DNA of 7,384 bases, taken from NCBI GenBank assembly GCA_025056835.1, contig JANWVS010000087.1, positions 1 through 7,384 on the forward strand, written 5' to 3'. The DNA comes from Gemmataceae bacterium (GTDB lineage Bacteria; Planctomycetota; Planctomycetia; Gemmatales; Gemmataceae). Below, one piece after another: positions 1 through 7,259 of the stretch; the first letter of the stretch is position 1; every line of letters begins with the position of its first letter. Position numbers and translations under genes: made by a program. The notes under the pieces were generated by a model. It was not told the origin of the DNA, searched no databases, and worked only from the letters and a program-made list of their open reading frames with translations.

Positions 1-1089
1 GGGCGGGGTCGAGGGCAACGACCCACGGCCGCGATCTTCCAGCAACGGCAAAGTGAGCCGGCGGCTCGTCGCGGCATGGGACGGGGCATCGGGAAAGTTG
101 ACGAGGTTGCGAGTGAGCACGTACCAGCAGAAGAAACAGTGATTGGAAGTCGCGCCGGGCAGGGCCGTCGGATCGCGGGCAAGGACTTCGTCGCGGATGG
201 CCGTCAAGCCTTGGCGGAAGACTTTGCCGACGTAAGGATGCCGGCGGGCGCGGCGAATGATTTGCGCGACCGAGTCGGTGTAGATGTTGCCGATCGTGAG
301 TTGATCGAGGTCGGAGGCGAAACCGCAGCAGGGCTTGACTTCGCCGCGCGGATTGACGATCAGCGCTTGGCCGGGGCCTTCGCAATAATCTTCCTCGAAC
401 CAGACGCCGTCCCAGGCGCCCGCCAGTTTTTCGGCCCGCTCCACCGGGGCGAGATGGTTCCAGTTGAGGGTGATCGTCATTTCCGGGGCGACCAACAGGT
501 AGCGGCCGAGCACGTCGGACCAGGCGAGGACGGCGTCCAGCTCGTCGGCCAGGGCGTGGATCGGTTCGAGGCCGGCGTCGGGGCGGCGGCTGGCGTAGGA
601 CAGCGACACCACGTTGTCACGGCGAAAGACCTCGACGGCGGCCCGACAAAACGTCGCCGCGGCCGACGTCCGCATGCCGTGGAACTTATCCACGCTCAAC
701 CCGAGTTTGCCGGTCCAGCCAGCCTCCTTGAGCCGGCGCAGCGTCGCCCGCAAAGCAGCTTCGCTCTCAAACCAGACGCCGTTGGTGACGATTTTGTCAC
801 AACGAAAGCCCAGTGCGGCGGCCCGACGGGTCACGGCGATCAGAAACTCCGGATAGAGAAACGGCTCACCGCCGGTGAAACCGAGCGTTTCGATCCCGGC
901 AGAATGGGCGTCGTCAAGGAAACGCAAGGCCGCGGCGATCTCGAGGCGATCGGGCCACTCGATCGGAACACAACAGTGCGGACAGGTGAGGTTGCACTGA
1001 TACGTTCCGGCAAAGGACAGGTAGTTCGGCCGAAACGTCCTCGTGCGGCGCCGGATCGGGCGATCGGATTGACGGTGACAAGGCACCAC
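1..1089 (-). CDS. Radical SAM/SPASM-like protein, 3' end beyond window
   Basis: This frame stays open from the left edge, so the C-terminus is missing; 363 codons are visible. Numbered from the GTG at 1089, the radical SAM signature CNLTCPHC supplies cysteines 32, 36 and 39 (CX3CX2C) for the [4Fe-4S] cluster that binds SAM. The SAM-binding GGEP motif is at about 73-76 and SVDKFHG lies further on. A C-terminal SPASM-like cysteine set follows: C236 (DYCEGPG), C254-C255 (VKPCCGF) and C318/C321 (HCFFC), with the typical GNIYTDS segment between them. This suggests one auxiliary iron-sulfur cluster. Such enzymes generate a 5'-deoxyadenosyl radical; SPASM members often modify peptides or proteins, but the substrate cannot be read here. 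The start is uncertain. GTG 1089 has GAGG at 1096-1099 with a 6-nt spacer, while GTG 1113, directly after an in-frame TGA, has no Shine-Dalgarno. The gene is divergent from msrA. Family assignment is firm; specific function is unknown. Confidence 0.9.
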   Translation of the reverse strand, partial: MVPCHRQSDRPIRRRTRTFRPNYLSFAGTYQCNLTCPHCCVPIEWPDRLEIAAALRFLDDAHSAGIETLGFTGGEPFLYPEFLIAVTRRAAALGFRCDKIVTNGVWFESEAALRATLRRLKEAGWTGKLGLSVDKFHGMRTSAAATFCRAAVEVFRRDNVVSLSYASRRPDAGLEPIHALADELDAVLAWSDVLGRYLLVAPEMTITLNWNHLAPVERAEKLAGAWDGVWFEEDYCEGPGQALIVNPRGEVKPCCGFASDLDQLTIGNIYTDSVAQIIRRARRHPYVGKVFRQGLTAIRDEVLARDPTALPGATSNHCFFCWYVLTRNLVNFPDAPSHAATSRRLTLPLLEDRGRGSLPSTPP

Positions 1090-1206
1090 GATAAGCCTCG
1101 CGGCACGCAGCACTCATCGGAGCAACAACCCGGATCGGGTCGTCGATAGTTCATCGTAGCGAGAATCCCCCCGGCCGGGATCCGCCGAGCGGAGAGCGAG
1201 ATGGTG

Positions 1207-1212
1207 TATAAT
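1207..1212 (+). promoter_or_regulatory. Consensus -10 box (TATAAT) upstream of msrA
   Basis: A perfect TATAAT hexamer stands out in a GC-rich region, 29 bp before the msrA ATG. It would place the transcription start near 1219 and give a leader of about 20-25 nt that carries the ribosome binding site. No convincing TTGACA-like -35 element was found 16-18 bp upstream, so it is either a promoter with a weak -35 or a chance match. Confidence 0.5.
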
Positions 1213-1231
1213 CATGCTCGTCTATCGCGGC

Positions 1232-1236
1232 GGAGG
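1232..1236 (+). promoter_or_regulatory. Ribosome binding site of msrA (GGAGG)
   Basis: GGAGG lies 5 nt upstream of the ATG at 1242. It fixes this ATG as the msrA start over the ATG at 1214, which is in another frame. Confidence 0.75.
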
Positions 1237-1241
1237 ACGGC

Positions 1242-1799
1242 ATGGACGAGACTTGGGAGTTGGCGACGCTGGGCGGCGGCTGCTTCTGGTGTTTAGAAGC
1301 CGTGTTCGAACAGGTGGACGGCGTCCACCAAGTCGTCTCGGGCTACGCCGGCGGCACCACCGAGGCGCCCACCTATCGCGAGGTCTGTTCCGGTACGACC
1401 GGCCATGCGGAAGTCGTGCAAATCACTTTCGATCCGAGCCGGGTCTGTTATGGCGACTTGCTCGACATCTTCTTCGCCACCCACGACCCGACAACCCTCA
1501 ATCGCCAGGGGGCCGACGTGGGTCCTCAGTACCGTTCGGTGATCTTTTGGCACTCGCCCACGCAGGAGCAGACCGCGCGGCGGAAAATCGCCGAGTGGAA
1601 CGCGTCGGGGCGCTGGGCGCGGCCGATTGTGACGGAAGTGGCGCCGGTCCCGCGGTTTTTCCCGGCGGAGGAGTATCACCAAGGCTATTTCCGCCGCCAT
1701 CCGCACGAGGGGTATTGTCGCGTGGTCATCGCTCCCAAGGTGGCTAAGTTTCGAAAGGAATTCGCGTCGCGGTTGCGCCCCGACAGCAGCGGCGGTTAG
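1242..1799 (+). CDS. msrA: Peptide-methionine (S)-S-oxide reductase MsrA
   Basis: MsrA reduces methionine-S-sulfoxide, free or in proteins, back to methionine, normally with thioredoxin as electron donor. The 185-residue product is of usual single-domain length and shows the family hallmarks in order. These are GCFWC at 13-17 with catalytic Cys14, GYAGG at 34-38, GHAEVVQ at 54-60, THDPTTLNRQGADVGPQYRS at 80-99, and FFPAEEYHQGYF at 139-150. Near the C-terminus, EGYCRVVIAPKVAKFRK carries Cys159, the expected position of the resolving cysteine in this subgroup. There is no fused MsrB domain and no signal peptide, so it is probably cytoplasmic. The start is supported by GGAGG at 1232-1236, and a TATAAT box lies just upstream. 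The gene appears to be monocistronic, since the next gene begins 143 bp later with its own candidate promoter. Expression might respond to oxidative stress, but no operator is visible. Confidence 0.97.
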   Translation: MDETWELATLGGGCFWCLEAVFEQVDGVHQVVSGYAGGTTEAPTYREVCSGTTGHAEVVQITFDPSRVCYGDLLDIFFATHDPTTLNRQGADVGPQYRSVIFWHSPTQEQTARRKIAEWNASGRWARPIVTEVAPVPRFFPAEEYHQGYFRRHPHEGYCRVVIAPKVAKFRKEFASRLRPDSSGG

Positions 1800-1853
1800 A
1801 AAACGACGGCTGAGTCGTCGCCCCTGGAGCGGAGACCGGCGCAGCGATTGTAC

Positions 1854-1882
1854 TTGCCCAAGCCGCTACGGTGTGCGACAAT
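1854..1882 (+). promoter_or_regulatory. Candidate promoter of the giant propeller gene
   Basis: TTGCCC (1854-1859) and GACAAT (1877-1882) are separated by 17 bp, and each matches the sigma-70 consensus at 4 of 6 positions. If real, transcription would begin near 1889. That is downstream of the GTG at 1871, which opens the longest version of this frame, and so would exclude it as the start. With two 4/6 hexamers this is only suggestive. Confidence 0.3.
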
Positions 1883-1930
1883 CAACTCCAAAAAGCGCTC
1901 GAGGACAGCGAGGAACGGGCGTCACAGATG

Positions 1931-1936
1931 AGGAGA
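1931..1936 (+). promoter_or_regulatory. Ribosome binding site deciding the start at 1943
   Basis: AGGAGA lies 6 nt upstream of the ATG at 1943, a good distance. The alternative in-frame starts, GTG 1871 and ATG 1928, lack a well-placed purine-rich site; AGGA at 1911-1914 is 13 nt from ATG 1928. The signal peptide follows directly from 1943. Confidence 0.6.
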
Positions 1937-1942
1937 CAGGCG

Positions 1943-4900
1943 ATGGTGCGTTCCTACCGCGTGATGACAGTCGGCGTCGGCGTGGCGGTGTTGGCGGGGC
2001 TGTCGTGGCTCGGCACGCCGGCCCACGGCCAACTCAAAGTGCAACAGGTGCAAATCCTGCCGGCGCCGGCTCAGGACGGGCCCGTGCAAGTGATCGTACG
2101 GCCGGGCGGTCGTCTCGTCGGCGGTCAGCCGCGGCAACCAGCCGAGGGGCCAGGCGACGGCAAAGCGCCGGGGGTGGCGGCGCAATACAGCGCGGTCAAG
2201 CTGATCGAAAAAGAGGAGTACCGCAAGTTCATCGAAGTCGCCCGCGATTGCATCAAAGGAAAGGAATGGGGCGATGCCGTTACCGCTCTTCAGGCGATCC
2301 TCGACAAGCAAGAAGATTATTACGTCCAGGTTCGCGAAACGGATGCCTTCGGCCGCGAGTTTTTCCGCTGGGTGAGCGTGAAGTTCGAAGCCAACAAACT
2401 GCTTGGCTCCATGAGCGAAGAGGGGCTGGATGTTTACGAGTTGCGTCATGGGGCCAAGGCGCGGGCGATGCTGGAAGACGCCAAGGCCCGCGGCGACGTG
2501 GCCTTGTTGGGGGAAGTCTCCCAGCGTTACCTGCACACGAAGGCCGGCTTCGAGGCCAACGACCTCTTGGCGACCTATTTCCTCGACCGTGGCCAGTATT
2601 TCATGGCCGCGCTCCGCTTTGAGAAACTGCTGGCGGCCAACCCGGAGCGCTTCAAGATCTCCGAGTTGATGCTCTTCAAGGCCGCTCTCGCCTATCGTCG
2701 CGCCGGCGACGTGAAAAATGCCGAAGCGGTTTGGGCGAAGCTCGAGCCGCGCCTTCGGGAAAAGGGTGGTTTGATGCTCGGCGACGACGTGATCGCCATC
2801 GCCCGCGTGCGGCAGGTGTTGGACGAGTCGCCCTCGCCGGATCTGTTCTTCAGCCCCCACGATTGGCGCTTGGTCCGCGGCAACAGCGCCAATTCCGCCC
2901 AAGCCAAGGGCAGCCCCCCGCTGCTCGATGCGACCATGTGGGTCCGCCAGCTGCTGCTGGATCCGGAGGAAAACGGCCAGGTCGATCGGTATACCGTCGA
3001 AACCGAGACCGCCGCGAAACGCCGCATCGACCAGGCGATCGTCAAGATCCAAAGTTTCGGCAACGTGCCTGTCTTGCCGGGAATGTTTCCCATCGCCGCC
3101 AACCGGTTGCTCATTTATCGGACCTATTCCGACATCCGCGCGGTTTATTTGCATGAAGAACACGAGCGTGAGGACGACGGCAAGGTCATCAAACACAAAC
3201 CGGGCGACATCAAATGGCGGACGACGCCGTTCGACGGGGCTCTCGCCGCCGTGTTAAGCAACAGCAAGATTCGCGGCACGCTCGACAGCTACCTCGACAA
3301 CAGCTACTTCCCCATGGCCGGTTTTTGCAGCCTCCTTTACGAGAACACCACGCTCGGCACGCTTTCCAGCGACGAGCGCTACGTTTATGCCATCGACGAC
3401 CTCGCCGTTCCAGTCCCCGGCACCGTCTTCCAAACTTCCCCGTTCATGCAGCCCAACATGAACGTCTTGCCTGAAGGCCTTAAGACGTTGGCGTTTCAAA
3501 ACAGCCTGTGCGCTTTCGACATCGCCACCGGCAGCGCTCGATGGCAACTCGGCGATCCGAAACGCGGGAACAAAGACCCATTCAACGACAGTCATTTCCT
3601 CGGCGTGCCGCTCGCCATCGGCGGAAAGCTGTACGTCCTTAATGAAAAGAACAGCGGCATGAACGGCGACGCCGACTTGCGCCTCGTCATTCTCGATCCG
3701 ACGAAGATTTCCGAAGGCATGCCGGCCATCGTTGCCATTCAAGCGCTCGGCTCGATCCAGCAACAACATCGGGTGACGCACGACGTGTCGCGCCGCACCA
3801 ATGCCGTTCACTTGGCCTACGCGGAAGGCATGCTCATCTGCCCCACGAACGCCGGTGAAGTGCTGGGCGTGGACATTACCACGCGCAGTTTGGCGTGGGC
3901 TTACTCCTACCGCGAACGGCCGCCGCAAACCATCAACTTCCCCGGCATGCCCAATATCGGCCGCGGCGGCATCATCTTCGGACCCGGCGGACCGATCAAC
4001 ACCAACACCTCGGCCACCGTCGCCACCTGGAAATCAGCTCCGCCGGTCATCTTCGAAGGCAAGGTGGTCTTCACGGCGCCGGACGCGACCTCGGTCCATT
4101 GCATCAACCTTCGCGACGGCACGCCGGTGTGGAAAAAGCCGCAGCTGGAAGGAGACCTCTTCTTGGCCGGCGTCTTCCAAGGGAAGGCCTTGATTGTCGG
4201 CCGCAGCACGATTCGCGCTCTTGACATCCATCGCAACGGCGATATCGCCTGGTCGGTCCTGACCGGCGACATGCCGGCCGGTCAAGGCGTCGCCAGCAAG
4301 AACGTCTATTATTTGCCCTTGGCCAAGGGGGAGATTCTCGCCGTCGATGTGGCCACGGGCCAGATCAAGGCCCGCAACCGCGCCCGCCGCGACGGCGTGC
4401 CGCTGGGCAACTTGGTCTTCTACGAAGGCGCGGTGATTGCTCAATCGCCGCGGGAAATCGTCGCCTACCCTCAGCTGATCGCTCGGCTCGACGCGGCCAT
4501 CGAAGCGGTGCGCAACGATCCCGACAACGCCGAGAAACTGACCGACCGCGGCGAGCTGTACCTGGCGGACGGTCAGGTTCGCAACGCCATCGGCGATTTG
4601 AAACGGGCCTTGGAGCGCAATCCGCCCCAGCCGCTGGCCAAGCGGGCCAAGAACAGTCTCTACGAGGCGCTGACGCAGCTATTGCAAAGCGACTTCGGCG
4701 CCGCCAGCAGCCAGTATCTCGACGAGTACCGCCAGCTGTGCAGCGTTCCCGACGATCCGAAGGAGCACCAGCTGCGGCAAGCCCGTTTCTTCCGGATCGT
4801 CGGTCAAGGGCGTGAAGCCCAAGGCGATCTGGTCGAGGCGTTTCGCATGTACCGCGAATTCGGGTCGCTGCCGCTCCATCGCGAGCAGGGCGGGATTGCG

Positions 4901-7189
4901 TCGCTGGACGATCCGATGCACCGGATTCCTGTTGATGTGTGGTTGCGGGGGCGGGTGGCGGCCATGTTTGCCAAGGCGACCCCGGAGCAACGTGCTCCCC
5001 TGGAGAAGACCATCCTTGAAGAATGGCGGGCGGTGGAAGCCAAGAACGATCTCAACGCCATGCGAAGTTTCGTCGGCATGTTCGATGTGCCGTTTCCTGT
5101 TGGCCGCGAGGCGCGGCTGCGGCTGGCCGAAACCATTATCGCCAGGGACGCCCGGGGCGATTTCCTGGAAGCCGAACTGTGCCTCCGGCAGTTGCGCAGC
5201 CCAGACTTCGCCGGCGATCCCGCCTCCGGCGGCCGGGCCTTGGCGGCGCTGGCGCTGCTCGAGGAAAAGAAGGGGACGGTCGAGTCGATGAAGCAGGCGG
5301 CCGCCTACTACCGGGAACTGGCCGCGGCGTTCCCCAACGTCGTCGTCCGTGACGGCAAGACCGGCGCCAAGCTCTTGGATGAATTGGCCACCGACAAGCG
5401 TTTTCTGCCGTACCTGGCGGAAACCGGCACGCTCTGGAGCGAGGAAAAGATCGCCGCTCGCGAGCTGCGGGTGGGGCACGTCGCTCCGTTGTTGCAAGGT
5501 TTCAGCTTCCAACCTGAAGGCGATCTCACGCCCTTTATGAAACGTCATCGCCTCATTCTCGATCCAACCAATAACGCCAATCCGCAACTCCGCTTTGTGG
5601 ACCTGACCACCGGCGAGCAACGCTGGAGCGTGTCCTTGGGGGCCGTGCCCATCAACTACCAGTTCTTCCAGTACCTCTATCAGCAGAAAGGGGTCAACAA
5701 CAATCTCGGCATCTTTGGTGCGATCCCGGGCTACAATCCCAACGCTCGCTTCCGTTTCTATCAGGTCAAGGGCCACTTGATTGTCTTCCAGGTGGGGGCC
5801 CAGGTCTATTGCCTCGACGCCAGCGACGGCAAGCTGCTCTGGCAGACCCCGCTGGCCGAGCCGGTCCAGCCGAACAACCCGCAGCAGGTTTACATCAATC
5901 AAGTGCTCCCCGACGCCAACGGCCGACTGGAGTTGGTGATGTACAACCAGTTCAACGGTCAGCGCACGCGGGTCCCGATCGGTTCCGTCGGGGCGGTGGA
6001 AGCCTCGTATGTGGCGCTGTTGACGCAAAAGGGGTTGGTGGTCCTCGATCCCCTGCGCGGCACGCAGCTTTGGAAGAAGATCGACGTCGCCCCGTCGACG
6101 CACGCGTTCGGGGACAGTCAGTATCTGTTCCTCGTCGACGATGCCGAAGGGACGATTGGCGCCGGGCGCGCCTATCGCGCCAACGACGGCACGCCGCTCG
6201 ATGTGCCTGATTTCGGCGGCATCTACCAAGCGCGGCTTCATCTGATCGGTCGGCAGATCCTCGCAGCGATTCCCGGCAAGGACCAACTCCGCTTGCGGCT
6301 CTACGACATCCTCAGCGGCAAGGATGTCTGGTCGCGAACCTTTACCGGCCCCGTGTCGGTCCTCAAAACCGAGGATCCCACCCTCACCGGTGTCATCGAT
6401 TCGGCCACGGGGAAGGTGATGGTCCTGGAATCCGCGACCGGCAAGGAGTTGCTCTCCAGCAATGTGGTTCAGCATCGCATCACGCTGGACGATTTGAAAA
6501 ACCTTCAAAGTCCGCTGTTGCTCGCCGATCGTGAGCGCTTCTATGTGATGCTCAACCAGGCGATCGACACCAATAAGGTCGGCGGCGGCGTGCTGCACAA
6601 CAACTTCAACAACGGCCTGCGCTGTCTGCCGGTCAACGGTTGGGTCGTGGCCTTCCACCGCCGCGACGGCAAGACCCGCTCGGGCACGGAATACAAGGCC
6701 GGCGAGCTGGCTTGGCACAGCTCCAAGAAGATCGAGAACCAAATGCTCGTGATGGAGCAATTCGATTTGTTGCCCGTGCTCGTGTTTTCCGTCCGCTACT
6801 CGGAAATGCTGGCCGGCGACCTGCAAGGTGGTCGATGGGTCACGCACACCCTCTCGCTTCATAAGGCGCACGGCAAGCTGGTTTACGACTCCGGCAGCCA
6901 ACCCACCAACGGCGCCGTCAGCGCCCACTTTGATGCCCTTCTCATCGACCTCAAGACGGGAACCTTCAACCTCACCGGATTCAACTCCACGATTCAACAT
7001 TACATCGACGATGGCCGCAAAGTGCCGTTGCCGTCGGCTTCGACTGCTTCCTTGCAACCGCCGCCGACGGGCAATCTCAACCCGGGCATCCTACCGTTAG
7101 ACCGGGAGATTCAAGCGGTGCCGGTGGTGCCGATCCAGCGCATACCGATCCGCATCGCCGTGCCGAGGATCAAGATAGAAAAGGAGTGA
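1943..7189 (+). CDS. Giant exported TPR / PQQ-like double beta-propeller protein
   Basis: The product is about 1748 residues. Residues 1-29 are a signal peptide with Arg at 3 and 6, a hydrophobic core at 8-23, and probable cleavage after AHG at 27-29. About 85-290 is a helical TPR-like region. About 380-845 is a first propeller with PQQ-like blade motifs near 525 (FDIATGSARW), 643, 721, 760 and 801. About 847-1170 is helical again, with one clean 34-residue TPR at 862-895. About 1185-1690 is a second propeller with motifs at 1219 (VDLTTGEQRW), 1290, 1367, 1453, 1494 and 1667. A Pro-rich tail runs from about 1696. Both folds usually bind proteins; PQQ-like blades also occur in non-enzymatic proteins such as BamB. 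No quinoprotein dehydrogenase active site was recognised, so a scaffold or binding role outside the cytoplasm is inferred. The ATG at 1943 was chosen for its AGGAGA site and signal peptide; alternatives are ATG 1928 and GTG 1871. Exact function is unknown. Confidence 0.9.
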   Translation: MVRSYRVMTVGVGVAVLAGLSWLGTPAHGQLKVQQVQILPAPAQDGPVQVIVRPGGRLVGGQPRQPAEGPGDGKAPGVAAQYSAVKLIEKEEYRKFIEVARDCIKGKEWGDAVTALQAILDKQEDYYVQVRETDAFGREFFRWVSVKFEANKLLGSMSEEGLDVYELRHGAKARAMLEDAKARGDVALLGEVSQRYLHTKAGFEANDLLATYFLDRGQYFMAALRFEKLLAANPERFKISELMLFKAALAYRRAGDVKNAEAVWAKLEPRLREKGGLMLGDDVIAIARVRQVLDESPSPDLFFSPHDWRLVRGNSANSAQAKGSPPLLDATMWVRQLLLDPEENGQVDRYTVETETAAKRRIDQAIVKIQSFGNVPVLPGMFPIAANRLLIYRTYSDIRAVYLHEEHEREDDGKVIKHKPGDIKWRTTPFDGALAAVLSNSKIRGTLDSYLDNSYFPMAGFCSLLYENTTLGTLSSDERYVYAIDDLAVPVPGTVFQTSPFMQPNMNVLPEGLKTLAFQNSLCAFDIATGSARWQLGDPKRGNKDPFNDSHFLGVPLAIGGKLYVLNEKNSGMNGDADLRLVILDPTKISEGMPAIVAIQALGSIQQQHRVTHDVSRRTNAVHLAYAEGMLICPTNAGEVLGVDITTRSLAWAYSYRERPPQTINFPGMPNIGRGGIIFGPGGPINTNTSATVATWKSAPPVIFEGKVVFTAPDATSVHCINLRDGTPVWKKPQLEGDLFLAGVFQGKALIVGRSTIRALDIHRNGDIAWSVLTGDMPAGQGVASKNVYYLPLAKGEILAVDVATGQIKARNRARRDGVPLGNLVFYEGAVIAQSPREIVAYPQLIARLDAAIEAVRNDPDNAEKLTDRGELYLADGQVRNAIGDLKRALERNPPQPLAKRAKNSLYEALTQLLQSDFGAASSQYLDEYRQLCSVPDDPKEHQLRQARFFRIVGQGREAQGDLVEAFRMYREFGSLPLHREQGGIASLDDPMHRIPVDVWLRGRVAAMFAKATPEQRAPLEKTILEEWRAVEAKNDLNAMRSFVGMFDVPFPVGREARLRLAETIIARDARGDFLEAELCLRQLRSPDFAGDPASGGRALAALALLEEKKGTVESMKQAAAYYRELAAAFPNVVVRDGKTGAKLLDELATDKRFLPYLAETGTLWSEEKIAARELRVGHVAPLLQGFSFQPEGDLTPFMKRHRLILDPTNNANPQLRFVDLTTGEQRWSVSLGAVPINYQFFQYLYQQKGVNNNLGIFGAIPGYNPNARFRFYQVKGHLIVFQVGAQVYCLDASDGKLLWQTPLAEPVQPNNPQQVYINQVLPDANGRLELVMYNQFNGQRTRVPIGSVGAVEASYVALLTQKGLVVLDPLRGTQLWKKIDVAPSTHAFGDSQYLFLVDDAEGTIGAGRAYRANDGTPLDVPDFGGIYQARLHLIGRQILAAIPGKDQLRLRLYDILSGKDVWSRTFTGPVSVLKTEDPTLTGVIDSATGKVMVLESATGKELLSSNVVQHRITLDDLKNLQSPLLLADRERFYVMLNQAIDTNKVGGGVLHNNFNNGLRCLPVNGWVVAFHRRDGKTRSGTEYKAGELAWHSSKKIENQMLVMEQFDLLPVLVFSVRYSEMLAGDLQGGRWVTHTLSLHKAHGKLVYDSGSQPTNGAVSAHFDALLIDLKTGTFNLTGFNSTIQHYIDDGRKVPLPSASTASLQPPPTGNLNPGILPLDREIQAVPVVPIQRIPIRIAVPRIKIEKE

Positions 7190-7247
7190 GGTTAGGCAAA
7201 CTTCGCCAAGCCGTCGATAATGATGGTGAGAAAGGGTCTTCCCGAAC

Positions 7248-7252
7248 GGAGA
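7248..7252 (+). promoter_or_regulatory. Ribosome binding site of the right-edge gene (GGAGA)
   Basis: GGAGA lies 7 nt upstream of the ATG at 7260, a normal spacing. The gap of 70 bp after the previous stop shows no clear promoter or terminator hairpin with a T-tract, so read-through from the giant gene is plausible. Confidence 0.5.
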
Positions 7253-7259
7253 ATTGGCC

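Noticed and set aside
76..1149. 357-codon open frame on the plus strand
   Set aside because: It is antisense to the radical SAM gene, whose CX3CX2C, GGEP and SPASM-like motifs establish the minus strand as coding.
840..1154. 104-codon minus-strand frame beginning MNYRRPD, considered as a precursor peptide or true N-terminus of the radical SAM protein
   Set aside because: It is in a different frame from the radical SAM motifs and overlaps their coding region. Joining it would need a frameshift, while the radical SAM frame has its own GTG starts.
1803..1820. Short inverted repeat (ACGAC / GTCGT) after msrA as a terminator
   Set aside because: The stem is only 5 bp with a 6-nt loop and no T-tract follows, so it is too weak to call an intrinsic terminator.
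1922..3196. 424-codon open frame on the minus strand
   Set aside because: It lies antisense to the signal peptide and first helical region of the giant gene and shows no domain motifs or ribosome binding site.
4679..7057. 792-codon open frame on the minus strand inside the giant gene
   Set aside because: It is antisense to the well-supported PQQ/TPR frame. Its translation has no recognisable motifs and looks like the low-complexity mirror expected in GC-rich coding sequence.
1943..7189. Reading the giant protein as a PQQ-dependent alcohol dehydrogenase
   Set aside because: The PQQ-like blades are present, but I saw no adjacent-cysteine disulfide or catalytic motif typical of quinoprotein dehydrogenases. 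The two helical regions and the total length also do not fit that enzyme family.
7234..7243. GGG-TCTT-CCC mini-hairpin between the giant gene and the next gene
   Set aside because: A 3-bp stem without a T-tract is expected by chance and is not a credible terminator.
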